A stretch of DNA of 64,000 nt from WHSW01 sp963740055 (GTDB lineage Bacteria; Actinomycetota; Thermoleophilia; Solirubrobacterales; 70-9). Below the pieces are notes generated by a model. That model was not told the DNA's origin, made no database searches, and saw only the letters and a program-made list of their open reading frames with translations. Of this stretch, positions 32,285 to 42,193 are shown piece by piece. The stretch is from positions 124,001 to 188,000 of the forward strand of contig CAVUCL010000005.1 of NCBI GenBank assembly GCA_963740055.1. The letters are read 5' to 3'. The translations under genes were made by a program, and so were the position numbers. Position 1 is the stretch's first letter. Every line of letters starts with the position of its first letter.

Positions 32285-33112
32285 CTAGCGCCCGGAGAAC
32301 TTCGCCTCGCGACCGTCGAAGAAGGCGCCGACGCCCTCGCGCAGGTCCTCGGTCGCCATCGAGTCGGCGATCCCGTGGCGCTCGAGCTGCAGGTGGTCGG
32401 CGAGCGTGTTGTCGAGGCTCTGGGCGACGAGCAGCTTCGCCATCCGCACGTAGTGAGGCGCCTTCGCCGCCAGCTTCTCCGCCTTCGCCCGCGCCTCGTC
32501 GAGGAGCGCGTCGGGGGCGACGACCTTGGCGACGAGGCCGAGCTCGAGCGCCTGCTCGGCGTCGATCAGCGGATCGTTGAGCAGCAGCTCGACCGCCTTC
32601 GCCGGCCCGACCACGCGCGGCAGGAAGTAGGTCATGCCGCCGTCGGGCGAGGCGCCGATGCGGCCGTAGGCGCAGACGAACGCGGCCTCCGAGGAGGCGA
32701 TCCGCGTGTCGCACATGAGCGCGAGCGAGAAGCCCGCCCCGGCGGCGACGCCGTTGATCGCGCCGATCACCGGATAGGGGATGCGGCGGAAGTCGACGAT
32801 CGCCTGGTGCAGGACGTCGGCGCCGCGCCGCACGTCGGCGGGCAGGTCGTGGTCGGGATCGTCGAGCCCGCCCTTGAACCAGTTCACGTCGCCGCCGGCG
32901 GAGAAACCGCGGCCGTTGCCGGTCACGATCAGCGCCCTCAGCCGCGCCCGGTCCGCGAGCCACCCGGAGGCGAGCACGAGCTCGCCGATCATCTCCGGGC
33001 TCATCGCGTTCAGCGAGTCGGGCCGGTCGAGGGTCATCGTGCCGATCTCGCCGTCGACCTCGATCGAGATCGTCGCCAGCTCCGGCGGCGGGGTTGCGGT
33101 GGCTGTGCTCAT
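32285..33112 (-). CDS. Enoyl-CoA hydratase/isomerase (crotonase) family protein
   Basis: The protein has 275 residues. The oxyanion-hole segments VTGNGRGFSAGGDVNWF and INGVAAGAGFSLALMCDTRI are clear, followed by GRIGASPDGGMTYFLPRVVG and AEQALELGLVAKVV. In place of the second catalytic Glu there is Asp-Gly-Gly, as in several crotonase subgroups that are not classical hydratases. Possible roles are beta-oxidation or isomerisation. The ATG has a good GAGGAGG upstream. It diverges from uvrC. Confidence 0.87.
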   Translation of the reverse strand: MSTATATPPPELATISIEVDGEIGTMTLDRPDSLNAMSPEMIGELVLASGWLADRARLRALIVTGNGRGFSAGGDVNWFKGGLDDPDHDLPADVRRGADVLHQAIVDFRRIPYPVIGAINGVAAGAGFSLALMCDTRIASSEAAFVCAYGRIGASPDGGMTYFLPRVVGPAKAVELLLNDPLIDAEQALELGLVAKVVAPDALLDEARAKAEKLAAKAPHYVRMAKLLVAQSLDNTLADHLQLERHGIADSMATEDLREGVGAFFDGREAKFSGR

Positions 33113-33157
33113 GGCGAAGGGCCTCCTCGGGGTCGAAATCGCGGCGGCCGCGAACCC

Positions 33158-33163
33158 TAACCT
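33158..33163 (+). promoter_or_regulatory. Putative -10 element (TAACCT) for uvrC
   Basis: It lies exactly 7 bases before GTG 33171, with no Shine-Dalgarno; leaderless type. Confidence 0.5.
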
Positions 33164-33170
33164 CTGTCCG

Positions 33171-35042
33171 GTGAACGAGACCGGAGCACCGTCACTCGCC
33201 GAGCAGCGGCGACGCCTGCCGGATCAGCCCGGCGTCTACCTGTTCGCGGACGCGCGCGGCAAGGTGATCTACGTCGGCAAGGCGACCTCGATCCGCAAGC
33301 GGGTTGCCGGGCACTTCGCCGGCAAGTCGACTCGCGGCGGCGAGATGACCGACCAGGTCGCCTCGATCGACTTCCTGGTCACCGAGTCGGAGGCCGAGGC
33401 GCTGCTCGCCGAGCAGAGCTTCATCAAGCGCCACCGGCCGCGGTTCAACATCCGCCTGCGCGACGACAAGTCCTACCCCTACATCGGGATCAGCCTCGAC
33501 GAGGAGTTCCCGCGCGTCTACTTCACCCGCGAGCGCCACCGCTCGGCGCGGATCTACTTCGGCCCCTACTCGTCGGCGAAGCGGGTGCGCGAGACGCTCG
33601 ACCTGCTCGGGCGCCTGTTCCAGTACCGCACCTGCGAGGGCGCCGAGCCGGGCCGCCGCTCCGGCGTCCCCTGCCTCGACTACTACATCAAGCGCTGCGC
33701 GGCGCCCTGTGTCGGCTACGTCGATCGCGAGGAGTACCGGCGCGGGATCGACGCGATCGTCGACTTCCTCTCGGGGCGCTACCGCGACGTCGAGCGCGAC
33801 CTCGAGCGCAAGATGGCCGAGGCCGCCGCGGAGGAGCAGTTCGAGCGCGCCGCCGTCTACCGCGACCGGCTCGAGGCGGTGCGCTCGCTGATGCAGCGGC
33901 GCACCGTCGCCGGCGAGTCGCTGGAGAGCGCCGACCTGGTCGCGGTCGCGCTCGAGGGCGGGGAGGCGAACGCGCAGGTGTTCCAGGTCCGCGACGGGGT
34001 GCTCGCCGAGCGCCACGGCTTCTACCTCGCCAACGAGGGCGAGCGCGGGGAGGACGAGGTAACCGAGGAGTTCCTCGCGCAGTACTACTCCGCCGCCCCC
34101 TCGGTGCCGCGGCTGGTCGTCGTCGGCCCGGCGCTGCGCGAGCGGGCCGAGCTCGTCGGCGAGGCGCTCTCGGCGCGGCGCGGCGGCCCGGTCGAGGTCC
34201 GGGTCGCCGAGCGCGGCTCGAAGCGCCGCCTGCGCGAGCTCGCACAGCGAAACGCGCAGCTCGCGCTCGCCCAGGACCGGCTCAAGCGCGAGCGTCGCCG
34301 CTCGCAGCGCGTCGACGCGCTCTCGGCGCTCCAGGACGCGCTCGCGCTGACGACCCTGCCGGTGCGGATCGAGGGCTTCGACGTCTCCAACATCGGCGGC
34401 GAGCACACGGTCGCCTCGATGGTCGTCTTCCAGGGCGGCGCCCCGAACAAAGCCGACTACCGCCGCTTCCGCATCAGGGGGGACCGCAGCCGCGGCCCGG
34501 ACGACTTCTCGTCGATCGAGGAGGTGCTGCGGCGGCGGGTGGCGCAGCTGCTCGAGCAGTCCGATCGCTCGCCGCACGATCCCGAGCGCGACGCGAGCTT
34601 CGCCTCGGTCCCGGACCTGATCGTCGTCGACGGCGGCAAGGGCCAGCTCTCGGCTGCGATGCGCGCGCTCGGGCCCCTGGTCGAGCGCGGGAGCGCGGTG
34701 ATCGGCCTCGCCAAGCGCCGCGAGGAGGTGTTCGTCCCCGGCCGCTCGCAGCCGCTCGAGCTCGCCGCCGACACCGAGGCCTCGCAGGTGCTGCAGCGAG
34801 TCCGCGACGAGGCGCACCGGTTCGCGATCGAGCATCACCGCGGCCGCCGCTCGAAGGCGATGACCGGCTCGCTGCTCGACGAGCTCCGCGGTGTCGGCCC
34901 GGTCCGCAAGCGCGCCCTGCTCGCGCACTTCGGCTCCCCCGACCGGCTCGTCGCCGCGAGCCGCGAGGAGCTCGAGGCGGTGCCGGGGATCCCGGGCAAG
35001 CTCGCGCGCGAGATCCACCGCCAGCTCAACCGGGCGGGCTAG
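33171..35042 (+). CDS. uvrC: Excinuclease ABC subunit C
   Basis: The protein has 623 residues. Domain order: GIY-YIG endonuclease (PGVYLFADARGKVIYVGKAT), Cys-rich linker (GVPCLDYYIKRCAAPCVGYV), UVR motif (MAEAAAEEQFERAAVYRDRL), the RNase H-like 5' nuclease domain (IEGFDVSNIGGEHTVASMVV; DLIVVDGGKGQL; EVFVPGRSQPLEL), and C-terminal tandem helix-hairpin-helix (LRGVGPVRKRALLAHFGS; AVPGIPGKLAREIH). It makes both incisions in nucleotide excision repair with UvrAB. In many Gram-positives uvrC precedes rapZ-yvcK-whiA; here two glycosyltransferases intervene. Confidence 0.96.
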   Translation: MNETGAPSLAEQRRRLPDQPGVYLFADARGKVIYVGKATSIRKRVAGHFAGKSTRGGEMTDQVASIDFLVTESEAEALLAEQSFIKRHRPRFNIRLRDDKSYPYIGISLDEEFPRVYFTRERHRSARIYFGPYSSAKRVRETLDLLGRLFQYRTCEGAEPGRRSGVPCLDYYIKRCAAPCVGYVDREEYRRGIDAIVDFLSGRYRDVERDLERKMAEAAAEEQFERAAVYRDRLEAVRSLMQRRTVAGESLESADLVAVALEGGEANAQVFQVRDGVLAERHGFYLANEGERGEDEVTEEFLAQYYSAAPSVPRLVVVGPALRERAELVGEALSARRGGPVEVRVAERGSKRRLRELAQRNAQLALAQDRLKRERRRSQRVDALSALQDALALTTLPVRIEGFDVSNIGGEHTVASMVVFQGGAPNKADYRRFRIRGDRSRGPDDFSSIEEVLRRRVAQLLEQSDRSPHDPERDASFASVPDLIVVDGGKGQLSAAMRALGPLVERGSAVIGLAKRREEVFVPGRSQPLELAADTEASQVLQRVRDEAHRFAIEHHRGRRSKAMTGSLLDELRGVGPVRKRALLAHFGSPDRLVAASREELEAVPGIPGKLAREIHRQLNRAG

Positions 35043-35044
35043 GG

Positions 35045-36007
35045 ATGGCGGGGGAGCCGCGGGTCAGCGTCGCCGTCGCGACCCGCGACCGCACCGGCAG
35101 GCTCGCCGCGCTGCTCGCCTCGCTCGCCCGCCAGACGCTCGACCCGGCCTCGTTCGAGGTCGTGGTCGCCGTCGACGGCGCCGACCCGGAGACGGTGGCG
35201 CTGCTCGAGCGCGAGGCGAGGCGGGCGCCGTTCGAGCTCCGCCGGGTGGCGCTCGCGAGCGCCGGCGGCCCGGCGCGGGCCCGCAACGCCGCCTGGCGCG
35301 AGACCGCGGCCGAGCTGGTCGCGTTCACCGACGACGACTGCGAGGCCGAGCCCGACTGGCTCGCGGCGCTCGTCGACGCCGCGGACCGCACTCCGGGGGC
35401 GATCGTGCAGGGGCGCACGCGGCCGATCGCCGCCGAGCTCGAGGCCGCCGGGCCGCTGCGCCGCACCCGCGAAATCGACGGCGCCCCGCCGCGCTGGTTC
35501 GAGACCTGCAACATCGCCTATCCGCGGGCGCTGCTCGAGTCGCTCGGCGGCTTCGACGAGGGCTTTCGCGAGCCGCTCGGCGAGGACACCGACCTCGGCT
35601 GGCGCGGGCTCGCCGCCGGCGCCCGCCACGAGCTCGTCCCCGCGGCGGTGGTCGAGCACGCGGTCGAGGACCTCGACCGCGCCGCGCACCTGCGCTCGGC
35701 CCTGGTCGGCGCCGACTCGGTCGTGGTCTTTCGCCGTCATCCCGGCCTGCGCGCCGAGGCGCTCGACTGGGGCGTGGTCCGAAACCACGCCCACCTGCGC
35801 CTGCTCGCCGCCGCCACCGGCCTCGTCCTCGCTCGCCGCCGCCCGCTTGCGGCGCTGCTCGCCGTCCCCTACGCGAAGCAGCTCGCCGGGCGCTGCCTGC
35901 GCGCCGGCGGCGGTCCGGCGCTGGCGCCGCAGCTCGTCTGTTTCGACCTGCTGACGCTGGCGACGACGATCCGCGGCGACCTGCGCCACCGGGTGCTGGT
36001 GCTCTGA
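35045..36007 (+). CDS. Family 2 glycosyltransferase
   Basis: The protein has 320 residues, GT-A fold. VSVAVATRDRTGRLAALLAS, VVVAVDGADPETV, the DxD-like FTDDDCEAEPDWL, WFETCNIAYPRALLESLGG and EDTDLGWRGLAAGA (catalytic-base region). A hydrophobic C-terminal segment suggests membrane association. It starts 2 bases after uvrC and is closely related to the protein at 58109. It converges with the next glycosyltransferase, leaving one base between stops. Confidence 0.9.
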   Translation: MAGEPRVSVAVATRDRTGRLAALLASLARQTLDPASFEVVVAVDGADPETVALLEREARRAPFELRRVALASAGGPARARNAAWRETAAELVAFTDDDCEAEPDWLAALVDAADRTPGAIVQGRTRPIAAELEAAGPLRRTREIDGAPPRWFETCNIAYPRALLESLGGFDEGFREPLGEDTDLGWRGLAAGARHELVPAAVVEHAVEDLDRAAHLRSALVGADSVVVFRRHPGLRAEALDWGVVRNHAHLRLLAAATGLVLARRRPLAALLAVPYAKQLAGRCLRAGGGPALAPQLVCFDLLTLATTIRGDLRHRVLVL

Positions 36008-36008
36008 C

Positions 36009-36869
36009 TCAGTCGGCCGCGCGGGCGCCGGCGCCGCGGCTGAGCCAGCCCCAACCGACCAGCGCCGCCCAGAGCCCGTCGATGAGCTTGAACGCGGCCC
36101 GCTCGCGCTCCCCGCGCGCCGTCCAGACCGCGGCGCCGCCGAGCGCCCGCGCCAGCGGTCGCGCCAGCGCCGGGCGCGGCACGGCGGGCCCGTGCAGCTC
36201 GCGCAGGCGCCGCTGGTGGCCGCCGTAGGCGATCGCCTGCCCCGCGAGCCCGGCGAGCGTCTCGCGGTCGCGGTGGCGGATCGCGACCGCCGGCCGGTAG
36301 GCGAGCTCCCAGCCCGCAGCGCGGGCGCGCCAGCAGAGGTCGAGGTCGCCGCCGCCGCCGATCCGAAACCCGCCGAGCCGCTCGAACGCCTCGCGGCGAA
36401 CGAGCAGGTTCGCGGTCACCCCGGCCGGTCCGAGCCCCCAGCTCTGGTGGTGGGCGACCCAGGCGCCGCGGCGCTCGCGGGCCCAGCGCGCGGCGGTCGC
36501 CCCCTGGGCCGGGTCGCCCACGACCTCGCCGGCGACGATCGCGCAGCCCGGCCCCGGTGCGGGCTCGAAGTAGCGCTGGAGCAGGTCGGCGGGCAGCACG
36601 CAGTCGGCGTCGGTGAACAGCAGCCACTCGCCGGCCGCGCTCGCGGCGCCGGCGTTGCGGGCGTACGAGGCGGAGCGGCGATCGGCCGCCGGCGCGACGC
36701 GAACCGGCTCGGTCGCGAGCCCGTCGACGATCCGCCCCGGGGTGTTGTCGGCGACGATCAGCTCGTCGGCGGGCCCGAGCTCGAGCGCGGCGAGCCGCCC
36801 AAGCAGCGCCCGGGCCGCGACCGCGTCGCCGAGGAACGGCACCACGACGCTGACGGCGGGCCTGCTCAC
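36009..36869 (-). CDS. Family 2 glycosyltransferase
   Basis: The protein has 286 residues from GTG 36869. VSVVVPFLGDAVAARALLGR, DELIVADNTPG, SYARNAGAASAAGEWLLFTD and ADCVLPADLL give the GT-A core with a DAD metal motif. GVTANLLVRREAFERLGGFR and GGGGDLDLCWRARAAG give the acceptor region. The C-terminus (ERERAAFKLIDGLWAALVGW) resembles a mycofactocin-type or membrane-linked tail. The donor and acceptor are unknown. Confidence 0.87.
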   Translation of the reverse strand: MSRPAVSVVVPFLGDAVAARALLGRLAALELGPADELIVADNTPGRIVDGLATEPVRVAPAADRRSASYARNAGAASAAGEWLLFTDADCVLPADLLQRYFEPAPGPGCAIVAGEVVGDPAQGATAARWARERRGAWVAHHQSWGLGPAGVTANLLVRREAFERLGGFRIGGGGDLDLCWRARAAGWELAYRPAVAIRHRDRETLAGLAGQAIAYGGHQRRLRELHGPAVPRPALARPLARALGGAAVWTARGERERAAFKLIDGLWAALVGWGWLSRGAGARAAD

Positions 36870-36983
36870 GCGACGTTCGTAGCACAGCCTCCGCGGTGGG
36901 TAAGCTCGGCGGCGAGATCCGGGCGAACACCGACAGATCGGTCTGAAATCTCCGGCGGGGGAGACAGCCTCTTCGGCAAGCAG

Positions 36984-37844
36984 GTGGACCTGTTCGTGAT
37001 CACCGGCTACTCCGGCGCGGGCAAGTCGGAGGCGATCGCGGCGTTCGAGGACTCCGGCTACTTCTGCGTCGACAACCTGCCGCCGCGGATGATCGCCGCG
37101 CTCGGCGAGCTGTTTCGCCACCAGGGCAGCGGCGTGCGCCGGGCTGCGGTGGTCACCGACGTGCGCGGGGGCGACTACTTCGCCGACCTGAACGCGGTCC
37201 TCGGCGAGCTCACCGAGGGCGGGCTCGACCCTACGGTGCTCTTCCTCGAGGCCGACGAGCAGACGCTGGTCGACCGCTTCAAGGAGACCAGGCGCCGCCA
37301 TCCGCTCGCCCCAGACGGCCGCGTGATCGACGGGATCCGGGCCGAGCGCGAGGTCCTCGGCCTGCTGCGCGAGCGCGCCGACGTGGTCATGGACACCTCG
37401 GAGCTGACCGGGGCGATGCTTCGGCGCCGGATCGCGACCGATCTGCTCGACTCGCGCAGCTCGTCGAAGCTCGCGCTGACGATCCTCACCTTCGGGTTCA
37501 AGAACGGGCCGCCGCGCGACGCCGACCTTGTCTTCGACGTCCGCTTCCTGCCCAACCCGCACTACCGCGAGGACCTGCGGCCGCTGACCGGGCGCGACCC
37601 CGCGGTGGTCGAGCACGTCGAGGCCGGTGACCTGGCGCGCGAGTACTACGAGCGGCTGCTGCCGCTGCTCGACTTCCTCATCCCCGCCTACGTCGCCGAG
37701 GGTAAGACCCACCTGACGATCGCGATCGGCTGCACCGGCGGGCGCCACCGCTCGGTCACGATCGCCGACCGCATCGCCCGCCGCCTGACCGTCCGCGACG
37801 ACGTCTCGCTGCGGGTCGTCCACCGCGACGTCGAGCTCGGATGA
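36984..37844 (+). CDS. rapZ: RapZ/YvcJ family nucleotide-binding protein (RNase adapter)
   Basis: The protein has 286 residues. Walker A FVITGYSGAGKSEAIAAFED is followed by GYFCVDNLPPRMI, LFLEADEQTLVDRFKETRRR (Walker B-like region), and the C-terminal domain with FGFKNGPPRDADLVFDVRFL, NPHYREDLRPLTG and AIGCTGGRHRSVTI. RapZ hydrolyses or binds GTP/ATP and in E. coli controls GlmS by steering RNase E; the role in actinobacteria is less clear. GTG 36984 gives the conserved N-terminus. The 36870-36983 gap contains a small palindrome CAGATCGGTCTG (36934-36945) and no obvious promoter. Confidence 0.92.
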   Translation: MDLFVITGYSGAGKSEAIAAFEDSGYFCVDNLPPRMIAALGELFRHQGSGVRRAAVVTDVRGGDYFADLNAVLGELTEGGLDPTVLFLEADEQTLVDRFKETRRRHPLAPDGRVIDGIRAEREVLGLLRERADVVMDTSELTGAMLRRRIATDLLDSRSSSKLALTILTFGFKNGPPRDADLVFDVRFLPNPHYREDLRPLTGRDPAVVEHVEAGDLAREYYERLLPLLDFLIPAYVAEGKTHLTIAIGCTGGRHRSVTIADRIARRLTVRDDVSLRVVHRDVELG

Positions 37845-37858
37845 GCGCGAGTCGCCCC

Positions 37859-37864
37859 TAGAAT
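37859..37864 (+). promoter_or_regulatory. Putative -10 element (TAGAAT) for the ABC transporter operon
   Basis: It lies exactly 7 bases before GTG 37872, with no Shine-Dalgarno; one of the best matches to TATAAT among these sites. Confidence 0.52.
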
Positions 37865-37871
37865 CGCCGCG

Positions 37872-38792
37872 GTGAGCGAGCCCGTGATCAGCGTCGCCGG
37901 CCTGCGCAAGGCCTACGGCGACTACGAGGCGGTGCGCGGGATCGACCTCGAGGTGCGGCGGGGAGAGATCTTCGCCTTCCTCGGGCCCAATGGGGCCGGC
38001 AAGACGACCACGACCGAGGTGCTCGAGGGCTACCGGGCGCGCAGCGCCGGCGAGATCAGTGTCCTCGGGGTCGACCCGGGGCAGCCGACCCGGGCGTGGC
38101 GCGAGCGGATCGGGATCGTGCTCCAGCAGTGCCGGATGCGCCCCGAGCTCACGGTGCGCGAGACGCTCGAGCTCTACGCCGGCTACTACCGCGAGCCGCG
38201 CGACGTCGCCGAGACGATCGAGCACGTCGGCCTCGACCACAAGGCGGACGCCCGTGCCGGTGGCCTCTCCGGCGGCCAGCTGCGCCGGCTCGACGTCGCG
38301 GTCGCCCTGGTCGGCGACCCCGAGCTGCTCTTCCTCGACGAGCCGACCACCGGCTTCGATCCCTCGGCGCGCCGGCAGGCATGGTCGGTGATCGCCGGGC
38401 TGCGCGAGCTCGGCAAGACGGTCTTCCTCACCACCCACTACATGGACGAGGCGCAGCGGCTCGCCGACCGGGTGATGATCATCGCCGCCGGGCGGATCGT
38501 CGCCGCCGGGCGGCCGGACGAGCTCGGCGATCGCGAGGACCGCCCCGCCCGGATCAGCTTCCGCGTGCCCCAGGGCGAGGCGGCGCAGCTCCCCGACCTC
38601 GGCGCGACCGCGGATGCGAACGGCCTCGTCGCGGTCTCGGCGGCCGATCCGGTGCCGGTACTCAACCGGCTCACCGGCTGGGCACTCGAGCGCGGCGTGA
38701 CGCTCGAGAACCTCGAGGTGCGCCGCCCGAGCCTCGAGGACGTCTACCTCGAGATGACCGCCACCGAGCAGCTCGGGGAGGACGACCGATGA
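37872..38792 (+). CDS. ABC-2 type transporter, ATP-binding protein
   Basis: The protein has 306 residues of the DrrA/NodI-like class. Walker A LGPNGAGKTTTTEVLEG, Q-loop IGIVLQQCRMRPELT, signature LSGGQLRRLDVAVALVGD, Walker B LLFLDEPTTGFDPSA and switch His TTHYMDEAQRLADRVMII are all present, with a C-terminal ~75-residue accessory domain. It energises the permease encoded next (ATGA overlap). Exported substrates of this class include drugs and lipids; none can be named. Confidence 0.93.
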   Translation: MSEPVISVAGLRKAYGDYEAVRGIDLEVRRGEIFAFLGPNGAGKTTTTEVLEGYRARSAGEISVLGVDPGQPTRAWRERIGIVLQQCRMRPELTVRETLELYAGYYREPRDVAETIEHVGLDHKADARAGGLSGGQLRRLDVAVALVGDPELLFLDEPTTGFDPSARRQAWSVIAGLRELGKTVFLTTHYMDEAQRLADRVMIIAAGRIVAAGRPDELGDREDRPARISFRVPQGEAAQLPDLGATADANGLVAVSAADPVPVLNRLTGWALERGVTLENLEVRRPSLEDVYLEMTATEQLGEDDR

Positions 38793-39562
38793 GCTCCGCG
38801 GCGCTGGTCATGCACCAGTTCCGCTTCGACCAGAAGATCTTCTGGCGCAACCCGGCCTCGGTCTTCTTCACCGTGATGCTGCCGGTCTTCTTCTTGCTGA
38901 TCTTCAACACGATCTTCGGCAACGAGACGATCGACGAGCTCGGCGGGATCAAGACCTCGACCTACTACGTGCCCGCGATCGTCACCCTCGCGGTGGTCTC
39001 GGCGACGACCCAGAGCCTCGCGATCCGGCTCACGGTCGACCGCGAGAACGGGATCCTGAAGCGCGGCCGGGGGACGCCGCTGCCGAGCTGGGTCTTCTTC
39101 GCCGGCAAGGTCGGCAACGCGATCGTCGTCTCGGTCCTGCTCCTGGTCGTGGTCACGGTGATCGGCCGCGTCTTCTACGACGTCGAGGTCCCCTGGGACC
39201 GGCTCCCGGCCGTGCTCGTGACGCTCGTGGTCGGCGCCGCCGCATTCTGCTGCCTCGGGGTCGCGCTCACCGCCGCGATCCCGTCCGAGGACGCCGCGGC
39301 GCCGGTCGCCAACATGGCCCTGCTGCCGCTCTACTTCCTCTCCGGAATCTTCATCCCCGAGAGCGAGATCCCGGAGGGGGTGCTGCACTTCGCCGACCTG
39401 TTCCCGATCCGCCACTTCTTCCAGGCCTTCTTCACCGCCTTCGATCCGACCACCACCGGCGCCGGGTTCGAGTGGGGCAACCTCGCGATCGTCGCCGCCT
39501 GGGGCGCGGTCGGGTTCGTGCTCGCGGTGCGCTACTTCCGCTGGACGCCTAGAGCCGGCTGA
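38789..39562 (+). CDS. ABC-2 type transporter, permease
   Basis: The protein has 257 residues with six membrane helices, for example FFTVMLPVFFLLIFNTIFG, AIVTLAVVSATTQSLAI, VSVLLLVVVTVIGRVFY, LVVGAAAFCCLGVALTAAI and the C-terminal LAIVAAWGAVGFVLAVRYF. PLYFLSGIFIPESEIPEGVL is the conserved ABC-2 segment. It is translationally coupled to the ATPase by ATGA. Confidence 0.91.
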   Translation: MSSAALVMHQFRFDQKIFWRNPASVFFTVMLPVFFLLIFNTIFGNETIDELGGIKTSTYYVPAIVTLAVVSATTQSLAIRLTVDRENGILKRGRGTPLPSWVFFAGKVGNAIVVSVLLLVVVTVIGRVFYDVEVPWDRLPAVLVTLVVGAAAFCCLGVALTAAIPSEDAAAPVANMALLPLYFLSGIFIPESEIPEGVLHFADLFPIRHFFQAFFTAFDPTTTGAGFEWGNLAIVAAWGAVGFVLAVRYFRWTPRAG

Positions 39563-39568
39563 CGAGGG

Positions 39569-39574
39569 TAGGTT
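39569..39574 (+). promoter_or_regulatory. Putative -10 element (TAGGTT) for the VOC gene
   Basis: It lies 6 bases before GTG 39581; the intervening GCAGGG is only a weak ribosome-binding match. Confidence 0.38.
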
Positions 39575-39580
39575 GCAGGG

Positions 39581-39943
39581 GTGATCCACCACGTCAGCGT
39601 CGGGGCGGCCGACCTCGAGACCGTCGGCCGCTTCTACGACGCGGTCCTCGGCGCGCTCGGCTGGCGCCGGCACATCGACGGCCAGGACGTGATCGCGTGG
39701 GGGATCGTGCGCCCGGTCTTCTTCGCCTCCAGCCGCCACGGGGCCGGCGGCGGCACCGGCCACGTCTGCTTCACCGCGAACGCGATCCCGGCCGTGAAGG
39801 CCGCCTGGGAGGGCGGCTGCGCCGCCGGCGGCAGCAACGACGGGGCGCCGGGCCCGCGCCCCGAGTACGGTGCCACCTACTACTCGGCCTACCTGGTCGA
39901 CCCGGAGGGAAACCGGGTCGAGGTGGCTGTTGGATCCGGTTGA
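39581..39943 (+). CDS. VOC superfamily (glyoxalase/bleomycin-resistance-like) protein
   Basis: The protein has 120 residues. IHHVSVGAADLETVGRFYDA begins the first beta-alpha-beta-beta-beta unit with a metal His. GTGHVCFTANAIPAVKAAWE and YYSAYLVDPEGNRVEVA give the second, with His and Glu ligands. This is a metal-dependent lyase or dioxygenase fold of unknown substrate. It lies just upstream of gap; that gene has its own Shine-Dalgarno, and coupling is not evident. Confidence 0.85.
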   Translation: MIHHVSVGAADLETVGRFYDAVLGALGWRRHIDGQDVIAWGIVRPVFFASSRHGAGGGTGHVCFTANAIPAVKAAWEGGCAAGGSNDGAPGPRPEYGATYYSAYLVDPEGNRVEVAVGSG

Positions 39944-39965
39944 CCGAGACTCGACGGAGGTACGA

Positions 39966-40984
<1,019 letters not shown>

Positions 40985-40988
<4 letters not shown>

Positions 40989-42193
40989 GCGAGCGCGGGA
41001 CCTTCGACAAGGCCGGCGTTCGCGACCTCGACCCGGGCGGCGCCCGGGTCCTGGCACGGGTCGACTTCAACGTCCCCCTCGACGACTCGGGCCCCGAGCG
41101 CGAGGTCGCCGACGACACCCGGATCCGGGCGGCGCTGCCAACGATCGAGCTGCTGCGCCAGAGCGGCGCGCCGCTCGTCCTCGTCTCCCACCTCGGTCGC
41201 CCCGAGGACCGCGAGCCGGAGCTCTCGATGGCTCCGGTCGCCGCCCGCCTCGCCGAGCTCGCCGGCACCGAGGTGAGGCTCGCGCCCGGCGTCGTCGGGC
41301 CCGAGGTCGAGGCGGCGGTCGCCGCGCTCGAGTCCGGCGAGCTGCTGGTGCTCGAGAACAGCCGCTTCGAGCCGGGGGAGACCGAGAACGACTCCGGGCT
41401 CAGCGCCGCCCTCGCGCGGCTCGCCGACGTCTACGTCGACGACGCCTTCGGCGCCGCGCATCGTGCCCACGCGACCACGGTCGGCGTCGCCGAGCTGCTG
41501 CCCGGGTACGCGGGGCTGTTGCTCGAGCGCGAGGTGCGCGAGCTGACCGCCGTCCGCGACGACCCGCGGAGGCCGCTGTGCGTCGTCCTCGGCGGCGCCA
41601 AGGTGACCGACAAGATCGGCGTCATCGACCGCTTCCTCGAGACCGCCGACAGCATCCTGATCGGCGGCGCGATGTGCTTCAGCTTCTTTCGCGCCCAGGG
41701 GGTCGAGACCGGCGACTCGCTGGTCGAGGAGGCCGGGATCGAGCTCGCGGCGCGGGTGCTCGAGCGCGCCCGGGCATCCGATTGCGAGCTCGTGCTGCCG
41801 GTCGACCTGGTCGCCGGGCGCGAGTTCGACCCCGCCACCGAGGTGCGCGAGCTCGACGACCGCGCGGTGCCGGACGGCTGGATCGGCCTCGACGTCGGCC
41901 CGCGGACGGTGCGGCGCTACGCGGACGTGATCGCGGCGGCGGGGACCGTGTTCTGGAACGGGCCGATGGGCGCGTTCGAGCTCGAGCCGTTCGCCGCCGG
42001 CACCCGCGGGGTCGCCGAGGCGGTCGCCGCCTGCGCGGGGTTCACGGTCGTCGGCGGCGGCGACTCGGCGGCGGCGCTGAGCGCCTTCGGGCTCGCCGGC
42101 GAGGTCGACTGGCTCTCGACCGGCGGCGGTGCGTCGCTCGAGCTGATGGAGGGAAAGCGGCTACCCGGAGTGGAGGTCCTGCGAGATGCCTAA
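40985..42193 (+). CDS. pgk: Phosphoglycerate kinase
   Basis: The protein has 402 residues from TTG 40985, which overlaps the gap stop. VLARVDFNVPLDDSGPE, VLVSHLGRPED, LLVLENSRFEPGETEN, VLGGAKVTDKIGVIDRFLE, VFWNGPMGAFELEPF and TVVGGGDSAAALSAFGL with STGGGASLELMEGK are canonical. LENSRF replaces the common LENLRF. It transfers phosphate from 1,3-bisphosphoglycerate to ADP. It overlaps tpiA by 8 bases. Confidence 0.96.

Noticed and set aside
36934..36945. Palindrome CAGATCGGTCTG before rapZ as an operator
   Set aside because: The arms are only four bases and no regulator gene is adjacent; too short to call without conservation data.
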